36,990 bases of DNA from Runella sp. (GCA_023254175.1 JALQYJ010000139.1:1-36990), one strand, 5' to 3'. Positions 1 to 9,417 are shown, counted from the stretch's first letter. Notes: generated by a model not told the origin, from the letters alone. Numbers and translations are program-made.

Positions 1-1079
1 TCACGCTCAATCCAAGGAAACGAGTTTTCTTGTCCGATGGCAATTAACACATCATCCGCTTCAAAAAACACCTCAGGTTCACCCGTTGGAACAAGCTTAC
101 GGCGACCGTTTTCGTATTTTGGCTCCACTTTCTCAAACATCATTCCTACCAATTTACCATTTTCGGTCACAAATGATTTTGGAACGTGGTTTTCAAAAAT
201 TGGAATATCTTCGTGCAAAGCATCTTCAATTTCCCATAGAGAAGCTTTCATTTCTTTGCGTGGGCTACGAACCACTACCTTCACATCCTCTCCACCCAAA
301 CGGCGTGAGGTGCGGCAGCAGTCCATCGCGGTATTTCCACCACCCAGTACCAGTACTTTCTTGCCAATTTTTTTGGTATGTTCAAACGCAACACTTGCCA
401 GCCACTCAATACCAATATGAATATTGCCCGATGAATCCCAACGGCCTTTCAAATCTGCCAAATCTTTCCCTTTGGGAGCACCCGTCCCAACAAAAACTGC
501 ATCGTACCCTTTGTCTAATATGCCACGCAGGCTATCAACTCGCGTTTTGAAATGCGTACGAATTCCCAAATCAAGGATAAAGTTCACCTCTTCATTCAAT
601 ACGCTTTCAGGTAAACGAAACGAAGGAATCTGACTACGCATCATCCCTCCACCACGATCTTGGTCGTCATAGAGGTCGATTTCGTACCCAAGCGGAGCCA
701 AGTCACGGGCTACGGTAAGCGCCGCAGGACCACCCCCAATCAACGCAATACGCTTTCCGTTGGAGGCAAAAGGACCTTGTGGCATCATCGACTTCACATC
801 TCCTTTGTTATCAGCAGCTACACGTTTAAGGCGGCAAATCGCAACGGGTTCTTCTTCTACCCGCCCGCGACGGCAGGCGGGTTCGCAAGGGCGGTCGCAG
901 GTACGACCTAAAACACCTGGGAATACGTTTGATTCCCAGTTGACCATGTACGCCTCCGTGTAGCGCTCTGCCGCAATCAGCCGTATGTACTCTGGTACAG
1001 GCGTATGCGCAGGGCAAGCGTACTGGCAATCCACTACTTTGTGGAAATACTCAGGGTTTTTAATATCTGTCGGTTTCAA
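1..1079 (-). CDS. Partial FAD/NAD(P)-dependent oxidoreductase, glutamate synthase small-chain type
   Basis: The reading frame is open from about 1118 to the left edge, so the C-terminus lies outside the window. Near the N-terminus are the cysteines typical of the Fe-S region of GltD-type proteins (VVDCQYACPAHTPVPEYI, then CDRPCEPACRRGRV). A Rossmann motif IALIGGGPAAL binds FAD, and a second, VLVLGGGNTAMD, binds NAD(P)H. The end visible here (VLIAIGQE) is also typical. Family members pass electrons from NAD(P)H to a partner such as glutamate synthase or another reductase; the partner is not visible. The start is uncertain: the in-frame stop TAG is at 1119-1121 and there is no ATG between it and the conserved region. 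TTG at 1077-1079 is the best candidate, and ATT at 1113-1115 would be a longer alternative. Family assignment is firm, exact substrate is not. Confidence 0.85.
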   Translation of the reverse strand, partial: MKPTDIKNPEYFHKVVDCQYACPAHTPVPEYIRLIAAERYTEAYMVNWESNVFPGVLGRTCDRPCEPACRRGRVEEEPVAICRLKRVAADNKGDVKSMMPQGPFASNGKRIALIGGGPAALTVARDLAPLGYEIDLYDDQDRGGGMMRSQIPSFRLPESVLNEEVNFILDLGIRTHFKTRVDSLRGILDKGYDAVFVGTGAPKGKDLADLKGRWDSSGNIHIGIEWLASVAFEHTKKIGKKVLVLGGGNTAMDCCRTSRRLGGEDVKVVVRSPRKEMKASLWEIEDALHEDIPIFENHVPKSFVTENGKLVGMMFEKVEPKYENGRRKLVPTGEPEVFFEADDVLIAIGQENSFPWIER

Positions 1080-1119
1080 AGGAAGTAAGGTTTGAAAAAC
1101 TCTGCTAGCCCAAATTATC

Positions 1120-1565
1120 TAACAACTAAGCACCAATTGTTAGGAAGGTAAATACTCATTTAAGCAACAGAAATCAATAATTTTGATGGGTATTTTTATT
1201 AGTTAATTATGCTTAATTCTTTTTTTGGTGGCAATTAAGGAATTTCGTTTGGTATTACAAAGGCTATATTATCTAAATGTTACTTGGTAGATTTTTAATT
1301 TTTTCGAAGCTAAACTGTAAAATAGTTTTGGTTGGAGGAATGCTCATTAATAATTTTATTTCGTGTCAAAAATACACATTTTTTTACTACCTGAATATCA
1401 AACAATTACTTTCAATTATTTTTGATTTTTTTACAAATGACCAAAATCAAACTTTAGTACATAGATGAATGTTTTTGAATAAAAACAGAAGATTCTCCGC
1501 AATTTCGCCTTTTCAGTGTACTGGAGTATTTTACGCCACACTGGTTCCTATCTTTCTATTTCATC
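1120..1565. other. AT-rich intergenic region, no gene seen
   Basis: About 446 bases separate the divergent flavoprotein and GDPD-GH16 genes. The stretch is much richer in A and T than its neighbours. A 63-codon frame inside it (1277-1468) is low in complexity and resembles no family I know, so I treat it as chance. I found no convincing promoter pair, RNA or repeat here, although promoters for both flanking genes must lie in it. Confidence 0.6.
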
Positions 1566-3074
1566 ATGAATAATAAAAACACTTTCTTTCTCTTGCTCAC
1601 AGGGATATTTATGAGCAGTCTTGCCTTGCACTCCCAATCGTTTCATGCCAATCGAATTGTAGCCCATCGGGGTGCATGGAAAAATACAGGTACTCCCCAA
1701 AATTCCATCGCCTCCCTTAAAGCAGCTATTCAACTTGGATGTGTAGGTTCGGAATTTGACGTCAGAATGACAAAAGACGAGGTGTTAGTCATTAATCATG
1801 ATGCTCATTATGAAGGAATGGACATCGAACAAACCGATTTCTCTGAGTTACGCAAAAAGCCACTCAAAAACGGAGAGTTGCTGCCAACGTTAGAAGAATA
1901 TTTGAAGGAAGGTAAAAAGCAAAAGAAAACCATGCTCGTAACCGAAATCAAACCCTCCCCCGCTGGTAAAGAACGTGCAATGAAATTGACCGAAAAAGTG
2001 GTCGAAACTGTGCAGAAAATTAAAGCCCAAAAGTGGGTGGTTTATATCAGTTTTGATTACGATATCTTAAAAAAAGTGCGTGAACTAGACAAAGACGCCC
2101 AACTGCAATATCTCAACGGAAACATCTCAGCGGCACAGTTAAAGGCAGACAATATCGGCGGCGCAGATTATCATTTCAGTGTGTTTCAGCGCGATGAAAA
2201 ATGGCTACCAGAAGCCCAGAAGCTAGGTATTGTCACCAATACCTGGACAGTCAATGATACCTTAGCAATGGATTATTTTTTAGGCCAAGGAATTGACTAC
2301 CTTACAACTGACGAACCCGAAAAAGGGTTAAAACATGACGCTTATTTTGCTAAAACAAAACGCAAATTGGTATGGAGTGATGAATTTAACTACACGGGTT
2401 TGCCCGACGATCAAAAATGGGGATATGACGTAGGAGGTAACGGCTGGGGCAACAACGAGTTGCAATATTACACCGAAAAAGATAGCAACACTGCCATCGT
2501 TCGGAAAGGTATTTTAAGCATTACCGCTCGCTCTCAGGCTAAAGAAAATCGCAAATTCACCTCGGCTCGTTTGGTAACACGTGGCAAAGGAGAATGGACC
2601 TATGGACGCATTGAAGTTAGGGCCAAATTACCAAAGGGTAGAGGAACTTGGCCCGCGATTTGGATGCTTGGAAAGGATATCAAAGAAGTCGGCTGGCCCA
2701 AATGCGGCGAAATCGACATTATGGAACACGTTGGTTATGACCCCGATACTCTCGTCGGAACGATTCACACCCAAACCTATAACCACGTCAGAGGTACCCA
2801 AAAGTCGAAAAAAATATTTATCAAAAACCCCTATAGCGAGTTTCACATCTATGCCGTTGACTGGACACCCGAGAAAATGGATTTTATGTTGGATGGCGTA
2901 ACCTACTTAAGCATCCCTAATGAGCACAAATCAGTCAACGAATGGCCCTTTGACAAACCAGAATATTTGTTGCTTAATTTGGCCGTAGGGGGCAATTGGG
3001 GTGGTGCAAAAGGAGTAGATGAAGGTGTTTTTCCTGCTACTTTTGAAATTGATTACGTGAGGATTTATCAGTAA
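1566..3074 (+). CDS. Exported fusion of glycerophosphodiester phosphodiesterase and GH16 glucanase
   Basis: This 502-residue protein has an N-terminal signal peptide (about residues 1-24, ending SLALHSQS). Residues 30-255 form a GDPD TIM barrel: H34-R35-G36, E63 and D65 (SEFDVRM) and H78-D79 (NHDAH) match the usual catalytic and metal positions. Residues 266-502 form a GH16 beta-sandwich with the catalytic ExDxxE motif EIDIMEH, putting the nucleophile at E382 and the acid/base at E387. The tail (FEIDYVRIYQ) is the normal end of GH16. GH16 enzymes cut beta-1,3 or mixed beta-glucans; GDPDs cut glycerophosphodiesters. Both sites look intact. The protein is probably periplasmic or surface-exposed. 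The gene stands alone, with YihY 48 bases downstream. Combining the two activities in one chain is unusual; the joint substrate is unknown. Confidence 0.92.
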   Translation: MNNKNTFFLLLTGIFMSSLALHSQSFHANRIVAHRGAWKNTGTPQNSIASLKAAIQLGCVGSEFDVRMTKDEVLVINHDAHYEGMDIEQTDFSELRKKPLKNGELLPTLEEYLKEGKKQKKTMLVTEIKPSPAGKERAMKLTEKVVETVQKIKAQKWVVYISFDYDILKKVRELDKDAQLQYLNGNISAAQLKADNIGGADYHFSVFQRDEKWLPEAQKLGIVTNTWTVNDTLAMDYFLGQGIDYLTTDEPEKGLKHDAYFAKTKRKLVWSDEFNYTGLPDDQKWGYDVGGNGWGNNELQYYTEKDSNTAIVRKGILSITARSQAKENRKFTSARLVTRGKGEWTYGRIEVRAKLPKGRGTWPAIWMLGKDIKEVGWPKCGEIDIMEHVGYDPDTLVGTIHTQTYNHVRGTQKSKKIFIKNPYSEFHIYAVDWTPEKMDFMLDGVTYLSIPNEHKSVNEWPFDKPEYLLLNLAVGGNWGGAKGVDEGVFPATFEIDYVRIYQ

Positions 3075-3122
3075 AAGGGCAAAATCGACCTATTTTTACT
3101 ATTTTCGGGCATTAGAAACGAT

Positions 3123-4091
3123 TTGAGTCGCTTGTCAATGCTCCAACACTGGTCAACCTCCAACTACCGTCAACTTCGACAAATACACCACTCTCTTCAT
3201 TACAAACGGTACTTTTCACACACTGTTTCGCTGGCTGATATTGTAACGATTCTTATAGAAAAAATTCTTTTGTACAATATCGACCAGCGAGCTACGGCTG
3301 TGGCCTATAACTTTACGCTTGCAGTATTCCCTGCCATCCTATTTTTGTTTACGCTCATTCCGTACATTCCCATACAAAACATGGAAGTTCAAATCATGGG
3401 ATTCATGCACGATGCCATACCAGAGCCCCTCTATGATTTTGCAGCCACAACGATTTATGACATCATTAATCGCAAACAAGGAGGGATTTTATCGTTTGGT
3501 TTTATCCTGGCTCTAATCACAGCTACCAATGGGATGGGGGCTTTAATAACCGCCTTCAACACCGCCGACCAAGCCTACGAAAACCGCGGTTTTTTCAAAA
3601 CGAAGGGAATAGCCATCATGTTGACTATTCTATTGTCGTTTGTGCTGTTTTTGGCTGTACTTATTATTATTGTAGGGGACTTTGTTGTAGATTGGTTACA
3701 TGATACTATCTTATTTCGCGATAGTTTTACGGTTTTTCTTTTGGATGTTCTTCGTTACGGAGTCATGTTTGCGACCTTTACGTTAGCGGTTGCTATTATT
3801 TATCGTTTTGCCCCTAAAATTAATCACGGCTGGCGTTTTTTCAACCTTGGAGCTGTCATGTCGTCTTTTCTTATCATTGCCTCCACTTATGGTTTTTCTT
3901 TCTATCTTTCTCACTTTGGGAGTTACAACAAACTCTATGGCTCTATCGGCACCATCATTGCGCTCATGATTTGGTTTTATCTTGTAGCCCTACTTCTCAT
4001 CTTTGGTTTTGAACTGAACTTAAGTATTTGGCGCGCGAAGTATCAAAAAAAATCTTCTTTGACAAAAAATAGTACCCTTACAAAAAAATAA
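3123..4091 (+). CDS. YihY/BrkB-family inner membrane protein
   Basis: A protein of about 320 residues with roughly six hydrophobic helices and the family's early signature (DQRATAVAYNFTLAVFPAILF). The late GSIGTIIALMIWFYLVALLLIFG helix pair is also typical. YihY proteins were once called ribonuclease BN by mistake; their true transport or envelope role remains unclear. The frame can start at TTG 3123 or at ATG 3138, five codons in; neither has a recognisable Shine-Dalgarno, which is normal in Bacteroidota. It lies 48 bases after the GDPD-GH16 gene and may be cotranscribed. A strong hairpin starts at its stop codon. Confidence 0.88.
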   Translation: MSRLSMLQHWSTSNYRQLRQIHHSLHYKRYFSHTVSLADIVTILIEKILLYNIDQRATAVAYNFTLAVFPAILFLFTLIPYIPIQNMEVQIMGFMHDAIPEPLYDFAATTIYDIINRKQGGILSFGFILALITATNGMGALITAFNTADQAYENRGFFKTKGIAIMLTILLSFVLFLAVLIIIVGDFVVDWLHDTILFRDSFTVFLLDVLRYGVMFATFTLAVAIIYRFAPKINHGWRFFNLGAVMSSFLIIASTYGFSFYLSHFGSYNKLYGSIGTIIALMIWFYLVALLLIFGFELNLSIWRAKYQKKSSLTKNSTLTKK

Positions 4092-4120
4092 ATGCCGCAC
4101 GCAGAGCGTGTCGGCATTTA
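4089..4120 (+). terminator. Hairpin overlapping the YihY stop codon
   Basis: The arms TAAATGCCG (4089-4097) and CGGCATTTA (4112-4120) pair perfectly. Inside them CACGC pairs with GCGTG around an AGA loop, leaving one unpaired T. The stop codon TAA forms the base of the stem. No long T run follows on the plus strand, so it may be a weak or bidirectional terminator or an RNA-stabilising hairpin. Confidence 0.7.
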
Positions 4121-4436
4121 TGAACTACCCTAACCCATAAATATTGAAAGATGTTTTTCTACATCATACCAAAGTCATAGAGAAAATCATGCCAAAATTC
4201 AGATTTATGCTGAATAATATTTCCTACTCCATAAAATAAATACAATTAACTATCTGATAATCTTTTTATTAGCAACAGACACAATGATTTTATAGTATCA
4301 ATTAGCTCACCCTATTTATGTCGAATAACAGTTGTAGCTTTGACCGTTTACTAAAAAGTAAGTATGTACCGAATAAAATTTGTAAATATTAGATTACATT
4401 TACTAATCAAATAAATGCCCTTTTACGCAATTATAA
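4121..4436. other. AT-rich intergenic region, nothing recognised
   Basis: About 316 bases between the YihY hairpin and the glycosyltransferase, very rich in A and T. A TTTG at 4339-4342 and a near TAnnTTTG at 4374-4382 are spaced 31 bases apart, too far for a Bacteroidota promoter. I see no ORF, RNA or repeat. Confidence 0.5.
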
Positions 4437-5459
4437 ATGCTCTCAACCTACCCGATGAATCCAGAAGTGACGGTTATTTGTACGTGCTACAATCATGCAC
4501 CTTTTATTAAAGAGTGCCTGCAATCGGTAGTACTGCAATCTTATAATAATATACAATTGATAATTATTGATAATGCAAGCACTGACGATTCTCGTCGTCT
4601 TATTTTACAATTTATCGACGATTACCCTAAAACCATTTTCATACGTAATAATCAAAATATTGGGCTTTGCAAAGCTTTTAATCAAGGACTTAGTAAAGCA
4701 ACAGGTAAATACGTAATTGATTTGGCCGCTGACGATATTATGCCACTTCAAAGAATCGAAAAACAAGTTAGAGCGTTTGAACTACTTCCAAAAGACTACG
4801 CAGTTGTATTTTCAAATACCTCATACATAGACACTTCAGGCAAATTAATTGGTTATCATTATGCTTTAGGAAAAGATGGAAAAGCACATGGGGTTGTCCC
4901 GACGGGGCATGTTTACAAAGAAATTTTACGCCGTTATTTTATCTGCACTCCCTCCATTATGATACGAAAATCTGTACTCATTAAATTGAGTGGCTACGAT
5001 GAATCTTTGAGTTATGAGGATTTTGATTTTTTTATTCGTTCTGCTCATAATTATAAATACCATTATATCGACGAAGTATTGATGAATAAAAGAGTCCTCG
5101 AAGACTCCATGGCATCACAATTTTACCGTATTGGTAATGACATGTTAAAATCAAGTTGGAAAGTCTGTAATAAAGCCTATGACCTCAGCCGTTCCCAAGA
5201 AGAATATGACTTATTAGCAAAAAGAATTCGTCAATTCATCAAAAAATGTTTTGTGGCTCAAGACGCCGAACAAGCTACTGAGTTTCGAAAACTCCTCAAT
5301 TATATCGAAGACCCAGGGTGGGAAACTGAGTTACTTGTCTTTGCATGCCGACTGCACTTACCTGTCAATTGGCTGTATCGGTTTTATGCCAAATGGCAAC
5401 GTAATCGTAAACTTTCAATGATGCAGCAAGGTATCCCGTTTGTCCAACTCGACTCGTAG
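4437..5459 (+). CDS. Family 2 glycosyltransferase
   Basis: This 340-residue protein begins directly with a GT-A nucleotide-sugar fold: VTVICTCYNH (residues 11-20), IIIDNASTDDS (42-52) and the metal-site region LAADD (96-100). A conserved SYEDFDFFIRSA segment follows further on. No membrane helices are evident, so it is probably cytoplasmic or peripheral. It would transfer a sugar from a nucleotide donor onto a glycan, but acceptor and donor cannot be told. ATG 4455 is an alternative start six codons in. No neighbouring gene belongs to a polysaccharide cluster, and both gene and upstream DNA look more AT-rich than the surroundings, hinting at acquisition. Confidence 0.88.
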   Translation: MLSTYPMNPEVTVICTCYNHAPFIKECLQSVVLQSYNNIQLIIIDNASTDDSRRLILQFIDDYPKTIFIRNNQNIGLCKAFNQGLSKATGKYVIDLAADDIMPLQRIEKQVRAFELLPKDYAVVFSNTSYIDTSGKLIGYHYALGKDGKAHGVVPTGHVYKEILRRYFICTPSIMIRKSVLIKLSGYDESLSYEDFDFFIRSAHNYKYHYIDEVLMNKRVLEDSMASQFYRIGNDMLKSSWKVCNKAYDLSRSQEEYDLLAKRIRQFIKKCFVAQDAEQATEFRKLLNYIEDPGWETELLVFACRLHLPVNWLYRFYAKWQRNRKLSMMQQGIPFVQLDS

Positions 5460-5558
5460 TAATACAGCCCTGATTTTCATAATTTGCGTTATCCAAATAA
5501 AATGATAGGTTTGTAAGTCAAAGTTTTTCAATTAAACGGATACCGTCCAACTTGTCGA

Positions 5559-6176
5559 ATGCCTGCTGAGTTCCTAAAAATCCACCCTCAAACCCCCGAA
5601 CCACGCAAAATTCACCAAGTGGTTACTTGCCTTCAAGAGGGGGGATTAGTTGTTTATCCTACTGATACAGTGTATGCTTTAGGATGCGATATTCACAATG
5701 CTCGCGCAGTGGAACGCATTGCCCGAATCAAAGGAATTAAGCCTCAAAAAAACGATTTTTCATTTATTTGCCACGATCTTAGTCATATAGCTGATTATGC
5801 CAAAGTGAGCAATTCGGCTTTTAAAGTAATGAAACGTATTCTTCCAGGCCCATTTACCTTTATTCTCTCAGCTGGTAGTCGCGTTCCGAAGGTTTTGGCC
5901 AACCGAAAAACAGTGGGGATTCGAATACCCAATCACCCCATTCCATTGCAAATTGTCCACGAACTGGAGAACCCTATCATCACCACATCTATTAAAGACG
6001 ATGACGATTTTATGGAATACCCTACCGACCCTGAAATCATGTTTGAACGCTTTCAACATCAAGTAGATTTGGTCATCGACGGAGGCTTTGGGGGCTTGAT
6101 ACCTTCTACCATCATTGACGCTACCACCGATGATTTTGAGGTAATTCGTGAAGGTGCAGGACAATTTATCTACTAG
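5559..6176 (+). CDS. YciO-type member of the Sua5/TsaC family
   Basis: The 205-residue length and order of motifs follow E. coli YciO closely: YPTDTVYALGC near residue 34, FICHDLS, PGPFTFIL, VGIRIPNHPI, TTSIKDDDDF and VIDGGFGG. Sua5/TsaC proteins make threonylcarbamoyl-AMP from threonine, bicarbonate and ATP for the t6A modification of tRNA. YciO paralogues share the fold, but their cellular activity is less certain, and the TsaC KxR pattern is not clear here. I would therefore not call this the main t6A enzyme. The stop codon is one base before the ATG of the DUF58 gene, indicating translational coupling. Confidence 0.85.
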   Translation: MPAEFLKIHPQTPEPRKIHQVVTCLQEGGLVVYPTDTVYALGCDIHNARAVERIARIKGIKPQKNDFSFICHDLSHIADYAKVSNSAFKVMKRILPGPFTFILSAGSRVPKVLANRKTVGIRIPNHPIPLQIVHELENPIITTSIKDDDDFMEYPTDPEIMFERFQHQVDLVIDGGFGGLIPSTIIDATTDDFEVIREGAGQFIY

Positions 6177-6177
6177 C

Positions 6178-7509
6178 ATGAAAACCATCAAAAACCTTTA
6201 TTTTTCTCCCTTCTTCTGGACGCTACTGATTGTATTAGTTGCTGCTTTTTTGGTTTCTTATCTTTTCATTGGGCTTTTTGGTCTGGTAAAATTGGCGACA
6301 GCAGTCGCATTCGTTGTTAGTCTTACTGATGCTTTTTTGCTTTTTCGTACCGAAAAAGGAGTCTTTGTTCGTCGAGATGTAGCCGAGCGGCTTTCCAATG
6401 GCGACCCTAACCCCATTATTCTCTACCTAGAAAACCGCTATTTTTTTCGAGTAGACCTTGAAATTGTGGACGAAATCCCGTTTCAATTCCAACGCCGTGA
6501 TGTATTATTTCAAACTCGTTTGGCCCCCAACGAGACCGAACAGCTTCACTATGACCTCCGACCTACCAAACGGGGAGAATATAGTTTTGGAGCAGTCAAT
6601 GTGTTTGTTAAAAGTCCACTTGGGTTGCTGAAACGGCGCTACCAGTTTGCACAGGATAAAACAGTTGCAGTTTACCCTTCGTATTTACAAATGCGCCAAT
6701 ACGAACTGTTGGCCATTTCTAACCGACTGACGGAGGTTGGAATCAAACGCCAGCGTAGACTAGGACACAGCATGGAGTTTGAACAAATTAGACCCTATGT
6801 TCAAGGTGATGATTTTCGGACGGTCAACTGGAAAGCCACTGCCCGTCGCAACGAACTCATGGTTAATGCCTATCAAGACGAGCGCTCACAGGCTGTTTAT
6901 TGCTTGATTGACAAAGGAAGAGTAATGAAATCACCTTTTGAGGGGCTAACATTGTTGGATTATGCCATCAATGCCTCCTTGGTATTGAGCAACATTGCGC
7001 TGTTAAAACAAGACAAAGCGGGAATAATTACTTTCTCAGAAGTGATTGGGCAACTTCTACCCGCCGACCGCCGCACAGGGCAAATGCAGAAAATTTTGGA
7101 GGTATTGTACAAACAAAAAACGCGTTTTTTGGAAAGTGACTACCAAACGCTCTATACCCACGTTAAAACTCAAATTCGCCAGCGTAGTTTATTGCTTTTG
7201 TTTACCAATTTTGAAACCTTAAATGCTCTACACCGTCAGTTGCCTTTTTTACGACAACTAGCTAAAAATCACCTTCTTATTGTTGTATTCTTTGAAAATA
7301 CAGAAACGGCTCAATTGCTAAAAACACCCGCCAAAACTACCGAGACGATTTATTTGAAGACCATTGCCGAGCGATTTTATTACGAAAAACGCCGTATCGT
7401 TAAAGAACTTGAACAATACGGCATTCAATCGATTTTAACGGCACCACACGACTTAAATGCAAATACCGTCAACAAATATTTGGAGTTAAAATCACGAGGA
7501 ATACTGTAA
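6178..7509 (+). CDS. DUF58 domain membrane protein
   Basis: The ATG at 6178 lies one base after the yciO stop and gives 443 residues; a longer frame from GTG 6148 would overlap yciO and is less likely. Two hydrophobic helices lie within residues 8-55, followed by a beta-rich region. The DUF58 core is QRRLGHSMEFEQIRPYVQGD then VNWKATARRNELMV, leading into a VWA-like half (YCLIDKGRVM). DUF58 proteins usually occur beside a MoxR ATPase and act in poorly defined chaperone or envelope functions. Here no MoxR gene is adjacent; the only one in the window is at 18.0-18.8 kb beside a different VWA protein. The gene ends four bases before the convergent gamma-glutamyltransferase gene. Confidence 0.88.
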   Translation: MKTIKNLYFSPFFWTLLIVLVAAFLVSYLFIGLFGLVKLATAVAFVVSLTDAFLLFRTEKGVFVRRDVAERLSNGDPNPIILYLENRYFFRVDLEIVDEIPFQFQRRDVLFQTRLAPNETEQLHYDLRPTKRGEYSFGAVNVFVKSPLGLLKRRYQFAQDKTVAVYPSYLQMRQYELLAISNRLTEVGIKRQRRLGHSMEFEQIRPYVQGDDFRTVNWKATARRNELMVNAYQDERSQAVYCLIDKGRVMKSPFEGLTLLDYAINASLVLSNIALLKQDKAGIITFSEVIGQLLPADRRTGQMQKILEVLYKQKTRFLESDYQTLYTHVKTQIRQRSLLLLFTNFETLNALHRQLPFLRQLAKNHLLIVVFFENTETAQLLKTPAKTTETIYLKTIAERFYYEKRRIVKELEQYGIQSILTAPHDLNANTVNKYLELKSRGIL

Positions 7510-7513
7510 ATTT

Positions 7514-9385
7514 CTACCAGCCAATTCCATAATCTTCTCCGTGGTTGCTAGAGCCTCCCCAAAAACTGCCGTGCTCCCAATCAAAGTAAATAGCATTGAT
7601 AGGGCCACTGGTACGCTCTTGGTAATTGATTTTATACCCCATTCGTCCGAGGTCTTTCCGAATCCAGGTAGGCATAGCTTCGTTGAGCGTTAAACCTCCG
7701 TTGATACGTTCGTGCTTGCCAAAACTCGAATACATTTGAAAGGTTTTGAAACTTGGAGCTTCGCACGACTCTTGTACTGTCATTCCAAATTCGACCATAT
7801 TGAGGAAAAATTGAAGGAGTAACTGATCTTGTTCATCGCCTGCTTGTTTTGCAAAAGATAGAAAAGGCTTCCCATTTTTCATGGCGAGGCTTGGGGTTAG
7901 CGTAACGCGGGGTCGTTTTCCAGGCTCCACCACGTTGAATGGATTTTCTTTTGGATCGAGCACAAACGCTTGCATCCGTTGGCTCATTCCAATGCCCGTG
8001 TTTCCCGCAATACAAGCAGGCACCCATCCCCCACTTGGGGTCATCGATACTACCCAACCTTCGGCATCAGCTGCCTCTACTGAGGTGGTTCCTGCTGTGA
8101 AGCTCTCCTGGAATTTTTCGTCCAATGTTGCGTTATTTTTGGGAGCCATCAAACTAGCACTTCCCCAATTTTTAATCAAATCTAAATACGGATTTGCTTT
8201 CCCTTCAAACGGATAAGGGTCGCCTGGGCCAATTTTGGGGTCGTTCATTTCTGGGTTTATCAACTTACTCCGCTCCTTAGCATATTCTTTTGAAAGCAGC
8301 CCTTTCATGGGTTCTTCAGGACCAAAGGCAGGGTCGCCATAGTAAAAATCGCGATCAGCAAAGGCCAAATTCATCGCTTGATACAAAGTATGGACATAAC
8401 GAGTTGAGTTATAACCCATACTTTTGAGGTCAAAATTTTCCAAAATATTTAGAGTTTGAAGCATGGCAGGGCCTTGTGTCCATTGCTGGAGCTTATACAC
8501 CTCAATTCCCTTATAAGTGGTCATCATTGGCTCCTCAATTTTCACTTTCCAATTGGCCAAATCTTGTTCGGTAATCAACCCACCTTGTTCTTGACACCCC
8601 CTCGCAAACTCTTTCGCAATTTCGCCACGGTAAAAAAGGTCGTTGGCTGCATAAATCGCATCTTTGCGAGATTTGCCCTTCGCTAAGGCTTGTTGCTCGG
8701 CATTCACCAGTTTTTTCAGAGTTTCAAGCAAATCTTTTTGAACAAAAATTTCACCCGCGTCGGGTGCTTCGCGTTTGGCACCCAAGTGCGGTAGAAACAC
8801 CTTTTTGGAATATGGCCATTGTTTTATAAGATCTTTACGGCTTTCAATAGAATTGGCCGTTTGGGCTTCGATAGGATAACCTTCCGCCAATTGCATGGCA
8901 GGGGTAAGCACCTCTTTGAGCGACATGGTTCCGTATTCGGCCAAGATGGTCATTAAACCACCAGGTGTCCCAGGCGTTACGGCAGCCAACGGCCCATATT
9001 CAGGTGGATATTTCATGCCTTTATTTTTATAAAACTCCGCAGTCGCTCCCGTAGGTGCTACTCCAAGTGCATTGATGGCTATTACTTTTTTAGTTTTTGG
9101 ATTGTAAATGAGGGCTTGAGTTTCTCCGCCCCAACTAAGCACATCCCACATGGTGCAAGTAGCTGCCAACATGGCACAGGCCGCATCTACGGCATTGCCT
9201 CCTTTGGCAAATACCATTGCACCCGCCGTAGCTGCCAATGGTTTACCCGTAATGGCCATCCAATGTTTGCCGTGCAAAGGTGGTTTTTGAGTAATGACGG
9301 GTAAGTTATTAAATGACTGGGCGAAGGTTTGTCCCCAGATGGCTACCAATAATAATGTTAAAGGTATAGGTTTTGTCCAATTCAT
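7514..9385 (-). CDS. Exported gamma-glutamyltransferase-family protein
   Basis: Starting at ATG 9385 gives 623 residues and a clean signal peptide (MNWTKPIPLTLLLVAIWGQTFAQ). A start at 9448 would place 21 residues before the signal and is rejected. GGT proteins are Ntn-hydrolases that self-cleave before a threonine. The matching site is T433 in AGTTSVEAADAEGWVVS, where the family normally has TTHxSVxD; here the His and the SVxD pattern are altered. Also visible are GKPLAATAGAMVFAKGGNAVDAA and VTPGTPGG. GGTs transfer or hydrolyse gamma-glutamyl groups, for instance of glutathione. Because the site differs, the substrate may not be glutathione. Confidence 0.87.
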   Translation of the reverse strand: MNWTKPIPLTLLLVAIWGQTFAQSFNNLPVITQKPPLHGKHWMAITGKPLAATAGAMVFAKGGNAVDAACAMLAATCTMWDVLSWGGETQALIYNPKTKKVIAINALGVAPTGATAEFYKNKGMKYPPEYGPLAAVTPGTPGGLMTILAEYGTMSLKEVLTPAMQLAEGYPIEAQTANSIESRKDLIKQWPYSKKVFLPHLGAKREAPDAGEIFVQKDLLETLKKLVNAEQQALAKGKSRKDAIYAANDLFYRGEIAKEFARGCQEQGGLITEQDLANWKVKIEEPMMTTYKGIEVYKLQQWTQGPAMLQTLNILENFDLKSMGYNSTRYVHTLYQAMNLAFADRDFYYGDPAFGPEEPMKGLLSKEYAKERSKLINPEMNDPKIGPGDPYPFEGKANPYLDLIKNWGSASLMAPKNNATLDEKFQESFTAGTTSVEAADAEGWVVSMTPSGGWVPACIAGNTGIGMSQRMQAFVLDPKENPFNVVEPGKRPRVTLTPSLAMKNGKPFLSFAKQAGDEQDQLLLQFFLNMVEFGMTVQESCEAPSFKTFQMYSSFGKHERINGGLTLNEAMPTWIRKDLGRMGYKINYQERTSGPINAIYFDWEHGSFWGGSSNHGEDYGIGW

Positions 9386-9417
9386 CGGTCTTTTAGTTAA
9401 GTTGATAGATAATTCCC

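Noticed and set aside
838-885. GC-rich palindrome in the flavoprotein gene
   Set aside because: It encodes the conserved CEPACRRGRVEEEP segment of the family; symmetry comes from codon use and is not a repeat element.
1277-1468. 63-codon open frame in the intergenic region
   Set aside because: Low-complexity, AT-rich, no recognised motif and no conserved context; probably chance.
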